Shown one piece after another: positions 27,295 through 36,949 of a DNA stretch of 64,000 nt. The notes beneath the pieces were generated by a model. It saw nothing but the letters and a program-made list of their open reading frames with translations. It was not told where the DNA came from and did no database searches. The DNA comes from Flavobacteriaceae bacterium CP2B (GTDB lineage Bacteria > Bacteroidota > Bacteroidia > Flavobacteriales > Flavobacteriaceae). Numbering within the stretch: position 1 is the stretch's first letter; each line of letters opens with the position of its first letter. The position numbers and the translations under genes were made by a program. Location of the stretch: NCBI GenBank assembly GCA_001683825.1, contig LXTR01000029.1:114204-178203 (forward strand), read 5' to 3'.

Positions 27295-28769
27295 GATACG
27301 TTTTGCTTTGGTTCTACAATTTTTTCTTTGGGAAACAGTACCGTAAAGACAGTACCCTTGCCTTGTTGGGAGGTGAACGTGATCTGCCCGTGATAGGTCT
27401 CCACAATATTCTTCACCATCCCCAGGCCAAGGCCCATCCCGCTGCTTTTGGTGGTAAATTTGGGTTCGAATACCTTGTCTTTTACCGCATCGGCAATGCC
27501 CACCCCATTGTCGGCCACAGAAATCTTTACGTGTTCCCCTTCGGAGGCCACGGTAACCAGGATACGGGGAGCGGGCACCTCCGGCACCGCCTGAATGGCA
27601 TTCTTCACCAGGTTGGTGACCACCCGGATGAGTTGGGTGCGGTCCAGTTTGGCAATGATCACCTCTTCGTCCGCGATGAAATGGATATAATTTTCATTAA
27701 AAATATCCAGGGCCAGCTTTACGGTCTTCACCACATTGAGCGTCTCATTTTGCTGGGCGGGCATTTCGGCAAAACTCGAGAAGGCCGAGGCGATGCTGCT
27801 CATGGTATCGATCTGCTGGATCAGGGTTTTTGAAAACTCTTTCATACGGGCTTTGGCATCCTTGTCGTTGGGGTCAAATTTGCGTTCAAAACTCTGCACA
27901 GTCAACCGCATGGGGGTCAGGGGGTTTTTGATCTCGTGAGCCACCTGCTTGGCCATTTCCCGCCAGGCCTGTTCCCTTTCGCTTCGGGCCAGTTTGGCGG
28001 CACTTTCCTCCAGCTCGTCAATCATGGCGTTATAGGCATCTATCAGTTTGCCAATTTCTTCGGAGGGGTTCTTTACATAGATCTTTTCATTCCTCCTGGT
28101 GAGCTTGGTCTGCGTGATCTTTTCCGATACCTGTTCCAGGGACCGGGTAATGTATTTGGAGACAAAATAGGCCAGGACGATAGCGATCAGCAGCATGAGG
28201 AGGTAGACGCCGGTCAGCCGGAGCAAAAATTCCTTTAGCTCCATGTTGTTAAAGGAATTATCCTCAAAATACGGCAGGTTGAGGATCCCTATCTTCTTAA
28301 ATTTCGGGTCCAGGATATAGGTATAGGAGGCCTGGTATTTATCGCCGGCTGCGGCATTCTCTTCCACATAGCGCCGGTCGGCGCTGCCGGCCAGGCGGTT
28401 GAGCACCTCTGCATCCAGGCACATGGACACGGAATCGACGGTCATTTGGGGGCGCGAACTTTTGATCAACCCCCCTTCCAGGTCGTAAATGTTGAAGTTC
28501 ACATTTTGTACATCGGCGATGCGGTAAATTTCCTCCCTGAAGATATGGGCCAGGTTTTCAGTGGTTACGGGGTAGGTAGTTTCGCGCAGGGCGTAATCAA
28601 TGCTCTGCTTTACCTGTTCTTCCTTCCGCAGCAGCCGGTCTTCATGGTAATCCCTGGCCTGTTCCCTGTACTGGAATACGGTGATCCCTGCAATGAGCAC
28701 AGAAGCGATCAGCACCAGCAGGATCATGGTTACGAAAATCCGGGATCGGAGCGAAAATTTCTTAAACAA
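27291..28769 (-). CDS. NtrY-like sensor histidine kinase
   Basis: A protein of about 492 residues. A first membrane helix (TMILLVLIASVLIAGITVF), a periplasmic sensor region of about 160 residues and a second helix (LTGVYLLMLLIAIVLAYFV) are followed by a HAMP domain. Then come the phospho-His box AHEIKNPLTPMRL and an HATPase domain (NLVKNAIQAVPE, DNGVGI, GMGLGLGMV). The frame stays open far upstream, to 29516, but that extension runs through repeat DNA. The likely start is the TTG at 28769 (leading into FKKFSLRSRIF) or the ATG at 28727. No response regulator gene is adjacent. It is coupled to the enoyl-CoA hydratase by an ATGA overlap. Confidence 0.88.
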   Translation of the reverse strand: MFKKFSLRSRIFVTMILLVLIASVLIAGITVFQYREQARDYHEDRLLRKEEQVKQSIDYALRETTYPVTTENLAHIFREEIYRIADVQNVNFNIYDLEGGLIKSSRPQMTVDSVSMCLDAEVLNRLAGSADRRYVEENAAAGDKYQASYTYILDPKFKKIGILNLPYFEDNSFNNMELKEFLLRLTGVYLLMLLIAIVLAYFVSKYITRSLEQVSEKITQTKLTRRNEKIYVKNPSEEIGKLIDAYNAMIDELEESAAKLARSEREQAWREMAKQVAHEIKNPLTPMRLTVQSFERKFDPNDKDAKARMKEFSKTLIQQIDTMSSIASAFSSFAEMPAQQNETLNVVKTVKLALDIFNENYIHFIADEEVIIAKLDRTQLIRVVTNLVKNAIQAVPEVPAPRILVTVASEGEHVKISVADNGVGIADAVKDKVFEPKFTTKSSGMGLGLGMVKNIVETYHGQITFTSQQGKGTVFTVLFPKEKIVEPKQNVS

Positions 28770-29690
28770 TGCGCAGGGCTTTGTGGTAAAGATAGCAATT
28801 ATCGGTCCATTTTTGGGCAGCTGGCGTAGCAGCCGTTTCCACGCCGGCTTTTTAATTTGGGGCAGGCGGGGATGTGGGCAAAGCGCCGTGGTGATGGACA
28901 CGACTGCCGGCGGACAAGGTAAGCCCTGTCTTATGCCCCCAAGGTTGGCCATGAGGTCCCGGGCGGGGTTGCTAACCCCGCCCGGGTTTAAAATTAACCC
29001 TGTCCGCTGCCATAAAGAAGCAGGAAAGGCAAGCCATTTACCCCGGGGGGCGGCCTTGGTGGAGGGGCGTTTATAGAGGTGTACTGAGCAGTTTTGTGCT
29101 CGCGGGTTGGCCCCTCCCTGCGGGAGGTAACGCCCTGGGAAGGCATATTCGGCCCTGGGTAGCCGCCTATGGCCCCATGCTTTTACGGAGGGCTGGGGTA
29201 CACCCCCCCACCCCAACTTCAATGTACCTTTACACACTGCAAAAACCAAGCAGGGATATGTTTCACTTCTGCCGGGATATTTAACCGGGGTAAAAGGAAT
29301 GGTGTCCAGGCTGCCTATCCTGTCGTTGCCGCAGTATTGCAGTATGTTATCAGTGGTCGTGGATAGCTGTGGTAGTGTCCTGCCTCGTTCCGGAATAGCT
29401 AAAGCATATGTGGGGATGCCGGGGGTGCTTACCCGCCCCAGTTTCAATTTACCCCTCCACACTGCAAAAACCAAGCACGGGGCTTGTGATGTACTATCCC
29501 TTGTCGGATATACCATGTCAGGAGGCCATTCTGCAAAACAGCATGCACTATCGTGCCCCGGTCCTTGCGGTAAAATAATTTTTTCTCGAGGTCCGCCTGG
29601 GGGGTACTCCCCACCACCCTAACCTCAATTTAAGGCAACACACTGTAAAAATCAAGCAGGGACCCCCAATGGTGCACTCCACAGGAATCT
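28770..29690. repeat. Intergenic region filled with family B repeats
   Basis: About 920 bases without a gene. At 28958-28986 CCCGGGCGGGGTT and AACCCCGCCCGGG form a perfect 13-base inverted repeat around GCT. Three degenerate copies of a longer unit follow, recognisable by CCCC(A/T)(A/G)(A/C)(T/C)TCAAT ... CACTG(C/T)AAAAA(C/T)CAAGCA near 29213-29256, 29438-29477 and 29617-29660. They match the better-preserved copies near 41.3 and 63.1 kb. The open frames reading through this region on both strands are products of the repeats and not genes. Confidence 0.7.
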
Positions 29691-30239
29691 TTACTCCCCC
29701 TTTCTTTCGCGATAACGTTTGTAGGCGCGGATCCCCAACATCAGGAGGAGTGCCAAACCGACAAGGCCAACCACCCCGTAAATCCAGTTAAAGGTATTCT
29801 TCAAGATGGCCAGGAAGACGATGGCGAAAAGCAGGATGGTAGCCCCTTCGTTCCAGATACGCATAAAGCCGGAAGTGTACCGTATGCGGTCTTGTTGGAG
29901 TTCCCGGAAGATCAAATGGGTCTTTAAGTGGTAAGCGATCAGCAGTACCACGAAGGTGATCTTGAGGTGCATCCATGGCTGAGACAACCAGGAGGGCATC
30001 AGGATCAACAACCAGATCGCGGTCCCCGTGGCCAGGAAAAGGGAAGGCCAGGTAATGATATTCCAGAGCCGGCGGCTCATTACCTTTAACTGGGCACTGA
30101 GGATCTCCCGCTCCGGGGAAGGTTTATCCTGCGCCTCAATATGGTAGATAAACAGCCTGGGCATGTAGAATAGCCCTGCAAACCACGTCACTACGAATAT
30201 GAGGTGCAGGGCTTTTACATAATTGTACAAATCGGCCAT
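29691..30239 (-). CDS. HemJ/CopD-like membrane protein (protoporphyrinogen oxidase type)
   Basis: A 182-residue protein with four to five membrane helices. The start [20 protein letters not shown] carries the His (KALHLIF) typical of HemJ, and FYMPRLFIYH and KITFVVLLIAYHLKTHLIFREL follow the HemJ pattern. HemJ oxidises protoporphyrinogen IX in haem synthesis. The related CopD domain is linked to copper, so the call is by overall pattern. The frame is open 13 codons upstream, but the ATG at 30239 overlaps the stop of the VPS10 gene by one base and matches the family start. Confidence 0.82.
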   Translation of the reverse strand: MADLYNYVKALHLIFVVTWFAGLFYMPRLFIYHIEAQDKPSPEREILSAQLKVMSRRLWNIITWPSLFLATGTAIWLLILMPSWLSQPWMHLKITFVVLLIAYHLKTHLIFRELQQDRIRYTSGFMRIWNEGATILLFAIVFLAILKNTFNWIYGVVGLVGLALLLMLGIRAYKRYRERKGE

Positions 30240-33200
30240 TAGTCCGTTATTTTCAGGGCGCCTATGCCCGCCTGCCAAAGCTTTTCGTTATATCCCGGAA
30301 TCTTTTGTCCGATAAATGCCCTGCCCCTGGCCTCCAGGCCCTGCCATTGTGCCTCGAGCTCCTGCCTGCGTTCCCGGTTGGGTTGATTTACCCTGGGGAT
30401 GCTGCTATTGGTTTGCCCGATCAGGAAAAGGTAGTTGGCCGTAAACTTATTGGGGAAATTTTCCACATCGTCATAGGCTTTAGACTTGCGCTGCACCATG
30501 TCCTCGTCCCAGGCCTTCATCTCCTTGAGCAACTGCCTGCCTTCCTCTTTCAAGGCGCCATCCTCCAGCATGGGCAGCAGTTCGGCCAGTTGTTGCTGCA
30601 CCTTATAAAGGCGGTTGACCAGGACGTGCATCTCCGAGAGTTTCCCTTCCATCTCCGTCATAAAGGCGTCATAGGTGGCATATTGTCCTGCAGCCGTCTC
30701 AAAGCCGGGAACCTCCAGGATGGTCCCCTGGGTCGTCCTGGACTCCGCCCCGGCCTTCAGGGTCAGGGAATAGGTGCCCGGGGAGACCCGATGCCCTTCG
30801 TAATTGGCCTCTATGTATACCCCTGGCACCCCTGGCATTATGGGGTGCTGCATGTCCCAGACAAAACGGTTCAAGCCCGGGTTTTTAGGAAGGACCGCAT
30901 CGGCTGGCGGCCCCCCGTCGTATTTCTTGTAGTGGGCATCCTTCTCCGAACTGATGGTACGGACCAGACGGTTCTGCGCGTCGCGCACCTCCAGGGTAAC
31001 AGGCACGGAATCCAGGCCTTTGGGAAGCTCGTAGTAGAGCACCAGCCCATTGGCCGGATTGACCCCTTCAAAGGGACTGGCAAATTTTACCTCTTCCCCG
31101 CTATCGCTAAGCGGGCTGCCCCAGGTGCCGTTGTAGGCTGCCTCAGGGGTATAGAGCTTCAGCCCCTGTGCCTGGCGGTTGTATTGTTGCAGGGGTGCCA
31201 GATCATCGAGGATCCAGAAAGACCGGCCGGAAGTAGCGACGATCAGGTCGTTCTGGTGCACTTTCAGGTCGGTAACAGGCGCCACCGGCAAGTTCAGTTG
31301 AAGCCGTTCCCATTGTTGCCCCCCGTTAAAAGAGACATAGACCCCCTTCTCGGTACCTGCATACAGCAGGTTCCTGCGCACCGGGTCTTCGCGCACCACA
31401 CGGGTAAAGGCGCCGTAGGGGATACCATTGCTGATATTCACCCAGTTCTTGCCGTAGTCTGTGGTCTTGTACAGGGCCGGAGTATAATCGTTAAACTTAT
31501 AGCGGGTAGTTGCGATATAGGCCGTGGCCGGATCATGGGGCGATACTTCGATGGCGTTCACCAGGGTCTCGCCAAAACCTTTGGGGGTCACATTCTCCCA
31601 GCTTAGGCCCCCATTGCGGGTAAGGTGTACCAGGCCATCGTCACTGCCGGTCCACAACACTCCTTTTTCATGGGGCGATTCCAGAATATAGGCCAGGGTC
31701 CCGTAGTTTTCGGCCCCTACCGCTTCATTGGTGTAGGGTCCTCCGCCCAGTCCCTGTTTCTCATCGATATTACGGGTGAGGTCCGGCGATGCTTCTTCCC
31801 AGGTCACCCCCATATCGCGGGTCCGCAATACGAGTTGGGCGCCGTGGTAAAAGGTCCCGGGTTCGTGCCTGGAGGCAACAATGGGAGCATTCCAGTTAAA
31901 AAGGTATTTCATATCCCTGGCTTCTCGCCCCAGGTATTCTATAGGCGCCGCCATAATCTTGGTCTCCGATTTGGTTTCCATATCCAGGACCTCGATGGTA
32001 CCCAGGTAGCTCCCCCCAAGCACATAGCGGGGGTTATCGGGATCAAAAGCAAGAAAGGCACTTTCGCCCCCGGCGGCATAGGTCCAGTCTTCCCGGGAAA
32101 TACTCCACCTGCCCAAAGACAGGCTGGCGATCTTTACCGAGGAATTGTCCTGTTGCCCCGCGTAAACATTATAGGGGAAAAGGTTGTCTGTATTGATGCG
32201 GTAGAACTGGGCCGTAGGCATGTTGTCCTGGGTAGACCATGTTTCCCCCCGGTTGAAGGTAATGGCAGCCCCCCCGTCATCGGCCAGCACCATATTGCTT
32301 GAATTGTCGGGGTTGATCCAGAGGTCGTGGTAATCCCCATGCGCATCGGGCAGCACTTCCCAGGTCTTTCCCCCGTCTATTGAGCGCAGGGCCGGCGCGC
32401 TCATCACGTAGACCGTATGCTCGTCATTGGGGTCTGGGAACACTTCGATGTAATACCAGGCCCTTTGTACCAGGCGGTTGTCGCCACTGACCATTTCCCA
32501 GGATTCCCCTGCATCGTCAGAGACAAACATGCCCCCCTTGTCCTGGTTTGAATCACTTTCTATCAGCGCATACACTTTATTCGGGTTGGCCTGGCTCACA
32601 GCTATGGCCATTTTTCCTTTTTCTTCAGGCAGCCCCTTATGGATCTTGCTCCAGTTCTCGCCCCCGTCCACAGATTTGTAAAGGCCGCTACCGGGGCCTC
32701 CGCTGATTACCATATTGGGTTTCCGTCCGTGTTCCCACATGGCAGCATACAGCACTTCGGGGGTATTGAGGTCCATGGAAAGCTCCACGCATCCCGTGCG
32801 CTCATCCACGAACAGTATTTTCTTCCAGCTCTGCCCTCCATCGGTAGACTTGTAGATCCCCCGTTCCTGGTTGGGCGCATAAAGGGCCCCCTGGGCGGCC
32901 ACATAGACGATATCCGGGTTGGTTGGGTGAATACGGATACGGCTGATATGCTGGGTGGCTTCGAGCCCCATTTTCTTCCAGGTCTTGCCGGCATCGGTAG
33001 ATTTGTAAACGCCATCCCCATAGGAAGTCATGACCCCCCTGGGCGCGTGTTCCCCCATCCCGCAATAGAGGATGTTGGGATTGGAAGCAGATACGGCCAC
33101 TGCCCCTACCGAGCCCATCTCAAAAAAGCCGTCGGAAATGTTTTCCCATCGCTGCCCGGCATCGGAAGTCTTCCAAAGGCCTCCCCCGGTAGTACCCATA

Positions 33201-33385
33201 TAGTAGGTCATCGGGTCGCCAATAACCCCTGTCGCGGTGACCGACCGGCCACCCCGGAACGGACCAATACTCCGGTATTTTAAAGGTTTAAAATAATCCT
33301 GTGCGGTCTGGGCCAGGCTGAAAACGGGAATCAGCAATAGCAGGAATACCGTTGTGAAAAAACGGTTAGTAGCAGTGTTTTTCAT
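30239..33385 (-). CDS. Secreted VPS10/sortilin-like BNR-repeat protein (copy 1)
   Basis: A 1048-residue protein with a signal peptide (ending SLAQ, about residue 25). The family start [18 protein letters not shown] is followed by many BNR/Asp-box elements ([33 protein letters not shown]), which build the ten-bladed propeller of the VPS10/sortilin N-terminal domain. The last 250 residues include a beta-sandwich-like part and a helical tail. It is probably periplasmic or surface-exposed; a role in protein turnover or carbohydrate binding has been guessed for relatives, but none is proven. It is a paralogue of the next gene upstream and overlaps HemJ by one base. Confidence 0.85.
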   Translation of the reverse strand: MKNTATNRFFTTVFLLLLIPVFSLAQTAQDYFKPLKYRSIGPFRGGRSVTATGVIGDPMTYYMGTTGGGLWKTSDAGQRWENISDGFFEMGSVGAVAVSASNPNILYCGMGEHAPRGVMTSYGDGVYKSTDAGKTWKKMGLEATQHISRIRIHPTNPDIVYVAAQGALYAPNQERGIYKSTDGGQSWKKILFVDERTGCVELSMDLNTPEVLYAAMWEHGRKPNMVISGGPGSGLYKSVDGGENWSKIHKGLPEEKGKMAIAVSQANPNKVYALIESDSNQDKGGMFVSDDAGESWEMVSGDNRLVQRAWYYIEVFPDPNDEHTVYVMSAPALRSIDGGKTWEVLPDAHGDYHDLWINPDNSSNMVLADDGGAAITFNRGETWSTQDNMPTAQFYRINTDNLFPYNVYAGQQDNSSVKIASLSLGRWSISREDWTYAAGGESAFLAFDPDNPRYVLGGSYLGTIEVLDMETKSETKIMAAPIEYLGREARDMKYLFNWNAPIVASRHEPGTFYHGAQLVLRTRDMGVTWEEASPDLTRNIDEKQGLGGGPYTNEAVGAENYGTLAYILESPHEKGVLWTGSDDGLVHLTRNGGLSWENVTPKGFGETLVNAIEVSPHDPATAYIATTRYKFNDYTPALYKTTDYGKNWVNISNGIPYGAFTRVVREDPVRRNLLYAGTEKGVYVSFNGGQQWERLQLNLPVAPVTDLKVHQNDLIVATSGRSFWILDDLAPLQQYNRQAQGLKLYTPEAAYNGTWGSPLSDSGEEVKFASPFEGVNPANGLVLYYELPKGLDSVPVTLEVRDAQNRLVRTISSEKDAHYKKYDGGPPADAVLPKNPGLNRFVWDMQHPIMPGVPGVYIEANYEGHRVSPGTYSLTLKAGAESRTTQGTILEVPGFETAAGQYATYDAFMTEMEGKLSEMHVLVNRLYKVQQQLAELLPMLEDGALKEEGRQLLKEMKAWDEDMVQRKSKAYDDVENFPNKFTANYLFLIGQTNSSIPRVNQPNRERRQELEAQWQGLEARGRAFIGQKIPGYNEKLWQAGIGALKITD

Positions 33386-33412
33386 GAAATTGATTTCTAA
33401 AATTTGATGGAA

Positions 33413-33421
33413 CTAAATGTA
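33413..33421 (-). promoter_or_regulatory. Possible -7 box of VPS10 copy 1
   Basis: TACATTTAG on the minus strand lies 28 bases before the start. The same nine bases lie 27 bases before copy 2 (36713-36721). The shared element and spacing suggest a duplicated promoter, although the last G of TAnnTTTG is A in both. Confidence 0.35.
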
Positions 33422-33548
33422 AGGAAAACCCGGATAAAGGCCTGTTAGCTTCAAATACGCCGGCAAGGCCTTCCACAGGACTGTTTCTGGCCCGGGGATA
33501 CAGGGCCGAAAGGCAGTTCAGGGACAGGTATTTATGGTTTTGCATGCC

Positions 33549-36500
33549 TTAATCTTCGATAAAGAGGTAATTCAGCTGCAGCTCGTTAAAGGCCTTATTG
33601 AACGCCTGGATTTCGCGATCTACCAGGGCGTCAAACGCATTGAGCTCTTTTTTGATCGCCTCGCTCAGTTCCTGCTTTACAGCCAGGTCCTGGGCGGTTG
33701 GGGGAAAATCATCGAGGGCCACCAGGCTGTTCAGGTGCGCCAACTTGTTGGTCAGCCGGATGGGGAAATTCAGCGGATCCTGGTTACTCTTGTTTTGGGT
33801 CTGGTACAGCGCCTTTTCAATGTTCCCAAAATCCTCCTTCATCTTCTTTGCCCTGGCCACCAGGTCCTTGGTACTCTCCTGCTCCTTGTACTGGGCCATA
33901 AAAGCATCGAGTTGCTTACTGATGTTCCGGATCTTTTTGATCGATTGGTGGGCCCGGTCCACGGTGGCGTTTACCTCACTGATGAAGTCGTGCTGCTTTT
34001 GCATGTCGGCCACGCTCACCTCGGCCCGGGGATCGGGGAGGATGGAAAAAGGGGCGGTTTGGGTACTGCCGTTGACCGTCAGGTGTACGCGGTAGGTCCC
34101 CGGTACGGCCCTGGGGCCTTCCAGGTTAGCCCACCACAGGATCATCCCCTCCAGTTTTTCGGCCCCTTCGCTTCGGGTATCCCATACATGGGTATTCCCC
34201 CCTTTCTTTACCTCCAGTTTCTGATCTTTCTTCCTGGCCGAGTTCTTAAAATGGGCCAGGGTATCCCCATTGCTGGTCGTATAGGTGAGTGAAACACTGT
34301 CTTTCTCCGAGAGGGATTTCAGGAAAAAGTGGGTGACCACCCCCGCCGGGTGGTTCTGGCCTTCGGTTTTGGAGGGCTCTTTGGCGCTCGTCCCCTTGGT
34401 GCGGTACGCGTCTTTTGGGGTGAACAACACCGTTTCGGCCCCCGCTTTTCCGGCGTCCAGCTGGTGGAGTACCGTCAGGTCGTCAATAATCCAGAGGCTG
34501 CGGCCCTGGGTAGCCACGATCAGGTTGTCGTCTTTAACCGCGAGGTCTGTGACAGGCACCACCGGAAGGTTCTGCTGAAAGGGTTTCCATTGCTGCCCGT
34601 CATCGAAAGAAATGTACATCCCGGTTTCGGTCCCCGCATAGAGCAGGCCTTTTCGCCTGGGGTCTTCCCGCAAGACACGGGTGAAATGTTCCGCGTTGAT
34701 TCCGTTGGTAATCTGCGTCCAGCTTTTCCCGTAATCGGTCGTTTTATAAAGATAGGGTTTAAAATCCCCCAGTTTGTAGCGTGTGGCGGCCAGATAACAG
34801 GTCCCCTCGTCAAAGGAAGAAGGTTCAATGCTGTTGACCATACTCCATTCGGGCAGGTTGGCCGGTGTCACGTTCTCCCAGTTGGCACCCCCGTCCCTTG
34901 AAACATGCACCAGGCCATCGTCACTACCTACCCATAGCAGTCCTTCTTTAAGCGGGCTTTCATTAGCGGCAAACAGGGTGCAATAATATTCCACCCCCGT
35001 ATTGTCCTGGGTGATGGGGCCCCCGCTGGAAACCAGTCTGGCAGGATCATTCCGCGTAAGGTCGGGGCTCAGGAGTTTCCAGCTTTGCCCTTCATCGGTG
35101 CTCAGGTGAACATGGTTGGAAAAGGTATAGAGTTTCTTGGGGTCGTGTTTGCTGAACAGGATGGGGAAATTCCACTGGAAACGGTATTTCATCCCTTCGG
35201 CCCCGTACCCCATGGGGTTGTCGGGCCAGACATTCACGGCCCTGGTAGTCCCCGCATCGTGGTTTACCCGGGTGAGGAAGCCCCCATAGCTACCTCCGTA
35301 TACGATATCGTCGTTTTTTGGGTCGACAGCGATGTGGGCCGATTCACCCCCGGCAGTTTCCTCCCAATCATCCTCACTGATGGAACTTCCATCGCTGCGG
35401 TGTTTTATGCGGATCGTGGAATTGTCCTGTTGGGCTGCATAGATGCGGTAGGGAAATGCGTTGTCCGTGGTCACCCTGTAGAACTGGGCAGTAGGCTGGT
35501 TATAATACGTGCTCCAGGTAGCCCCTCCGTCATAGGAGATCTGGGCCCCGCCATCATCGCCGATGATCATCCGGTTGGGGTCTTCGGGGGCGATCCACAG
35601 GTCGTGGTGGTCGCCATGGGGCGCGTTGAATGACGTAAAGGTTTTGCCACCATCGGTAGATTTGTGGTAGCTAACGTTCAGGACATAGACGATATCCTCA
35701 TCTTCGGTATCGGCATAGACGCGGGTGTAATACCAGGCCCTTTGCCGCAGTTTGCGTTCTTCATTGACCAGGCTCCAGTTATTACCGCCGTCCTCGGACC
35801 GGTAAAGCCCGCCTTTGTCCTTGTTTTCGACGATGGCCCACACCCGTTCGGAATTTTTATGGGATACGGCCACCCCGATAATGCCCAGGGTGTCTTTGGG
35901 AAAACCTTTGTTCCGGGAGATTTCTGTCCAGGTTTCCCCACTGTCAGTACTCTTCCAAAGTGCAGAACCCTCGCCCCCGCTGCTCAGGCTGTAGGGGGTA
36001 CGTTGTACACGCCAGGTAGCGGCATAGAGGATACGGGGGTTATTGGGGTCTATGGTAAGGTCAACCGCCCCGGCCTGCTCGTTGACAAAGAGGGTCTTTT
36101 TCCAGTTTTGCCCCCCATCGGTACTTTTGTAGATCCCACGTTCGGCCGTGGGTTTATAGATATTGCCCAGGACGGCCGCGTATACAATGTCCGGGTTGGT
36201 TGGGTGTACCCGTAGCCTGGGGATATGCCGGCTTTTTTCGAGCCCGGCGGAGGTCCAGGATTTCCCGGCATCTACTGATTTCCAGATGCCATAGCCCGAG
36301 GAGACGTTCCCGCGTACGGTTTTCTCGCCCCCGCCCGCATAGATAACGTTGGGGTCGCTCTGGGCCACTTCCACAGCCCCTGTGCTACCTCCAAAATAAC
36401 CATCCGAAATATTTTCCCAGGTGCGGCCCCCATCGGTAGTCTTCCAAACCCCGCCGCCTGTTGCGCCAAAATAGAAGAGGTTGGGTTTTCCGGGGACGCC

Positions 36501-36686
36501 TGTTACGGCAGCGGAGCGCCCACCCCTGAAGGGTCCGATCAGGCGATACTCCATACTCGAATAAAGCGCCTCAGGGTACATCGGGCTATCGGCGGACGAA
36601 CTTTTTCTTCTTTGGGCATTGCCGGATAGTGGCAGGAAAGCGAGAGACAGCAGTAATATGCTGAATGTTAGGATGTTCCGTTTCAT
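33549..36686 (-). CDS. Secreted VPS10/sortilin-like BNR-repeat protein (copy 2)
   Basis: A protein of about 1045 residues with a signal peptide (MKRNILTFSILLLSLAFLPL..., ending GNAQ). It follows the same plan as copy 1: [38 protein letters not shown], repeated Asp boxes (STDGGQNWKKT, STDSGETWTEI, TTDYGKSWTQI) and a helical C-terminus. The frame opens 22 codons further upstream, but the ATG at 36686 begins a proper signal peptide and lies 27 bases after a -7-like element. The two copies are separated by 163 bases, so they may be transcribed separately or together. The partner or substrate is unknown. Confidence 0.85.
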   Translation of the reverse strand: MKRNILTFSILLLSLAFLPLSGNAQRRKSSSADSPMYPEALYSSMEYRLIGPFRGGRSAAVTGVPGKPNLFYFGATGGGVWKTTDGGRTWENISDGYFGGSTGAVEVAQSDPNVIYAGGGEKTVRGNVSSGYGIWKSVDAGKSWTSAGLEKSRHIPRLRVHPTNPDIVYAAVLGNIYKPTAERGIYKSTDGGQNWKKTLFVNEQAGAVDLTIDPNNPRILYAATWRVQRTPYSLSSGGEGSALWKSTDSGETWTEISRNKGFPKDTLGIIGVAVSHKNSERVWAIVENKDKGGLYRSEDGGNNWSLVNEERKLRQRAWYYTRVYADTEDEDIVYVLNVSYHKSTDGGKTFTSFNAPHGDHHDLWIAPEDPNRMIIGDDGGAQISYDGGATWSTYYNQPTAQFYRVTTDNAFPYRIYAAQQDNSTIRIKHRSDGSSISEDDWEETAGGESAHIAVDPKNDDIVYGGSYGGFLTRVNHDAGTTRAVNVWPDNPMGYGAEGMKYRFQWNFPILFSKHDPKKLYTFSNHVHLSTDEGQSWKLLSPDLTRNDPARLVSSGGPITQDNTGVEYYCTLFAANESPLKEGLLWVGSDDGLVHVSRDGGANWENVTPANLPEWSMVNSIEPSSFDEGTCYLAATRYKLGDFKPYLYKTTDYGKSWTQITNGINAEHFTRVLREDPRRKGLLYAGTETGMYISFDDGQQWKPFQQNLPVVPVTDLAVKDDNLIVATQGRSLWIIDDLTVLHQLDAGKAGAETVLFTPKDAYRTKGTSAKEPSKTEGQNHPAGVVTHFFLKSLSEKDSVSLTYTTSNGDTLAHFKNSARKKDQKLEVKKGGNTHVWDTRSEGAEKLEGMILWWANLEGPRAVPGTYRVHLTVNGSTQTAPFSILPDPRAEVSVADMQKQHDFISEVNATVDRAHQSIKKIRNISKQLDAFMAQYKEQESTKDLVARAKKMKEDFGNIEKALYQTQNKSNQDPLNFPIRLTNKLAHLNSLVALDDFPPTAQDLAVKQELSEAIKKELNAFDALVDREIQAFNKAFNELQLNYLFIED

Positions 36687-36712
36687 GTGGTATTTATTTG
36701 ACAAAAGAAGAG

Positions 36713-36721
36713 CTAAATGTA
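36713..36721 (-). promoter_or_regulatory. Possible -7 box of VPS10 copy 2
   Basis: TACATTTAG on the minus strand, 27 bases upstream of the start codon, is identical to the element in front of copy 1. Confidence 0.35.
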
Positions 36722-36949
36722 ACAAAAAGTGGTCGATTTGTTGGATTGGCAAAGCAAAAGACCGCTCAAATTAACATCCCGGTCCCATGTGGGGAAAGAA
36801 GGTATAGATTCCTTTTGGTGTTTCCGGCCTGCGAGGGCCTGTTGGTTGTAAAGTCATGGAAATATTTATGGTATTATTTTGCAGGGGAGGCATCGGTTGA
36901 ATTTATTTTTATCTTGAGGGTATGGAGGCAACCCCCTATTTGGAAATAC

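Noticed and set aside
28770..29516. N-terminal extension of the histidine kinase (about 249 codons)
   Set aside because: It reads through family B repeats and has no domain character. The kinase begins naturally at the membrane helix near 28.77 kb.
30305..31606. Long plus-strand frame (433 codons) opposite VPS10 copy 1
   Set aside because: Antisense shadow of a clear gene; no domain or signal peptide.
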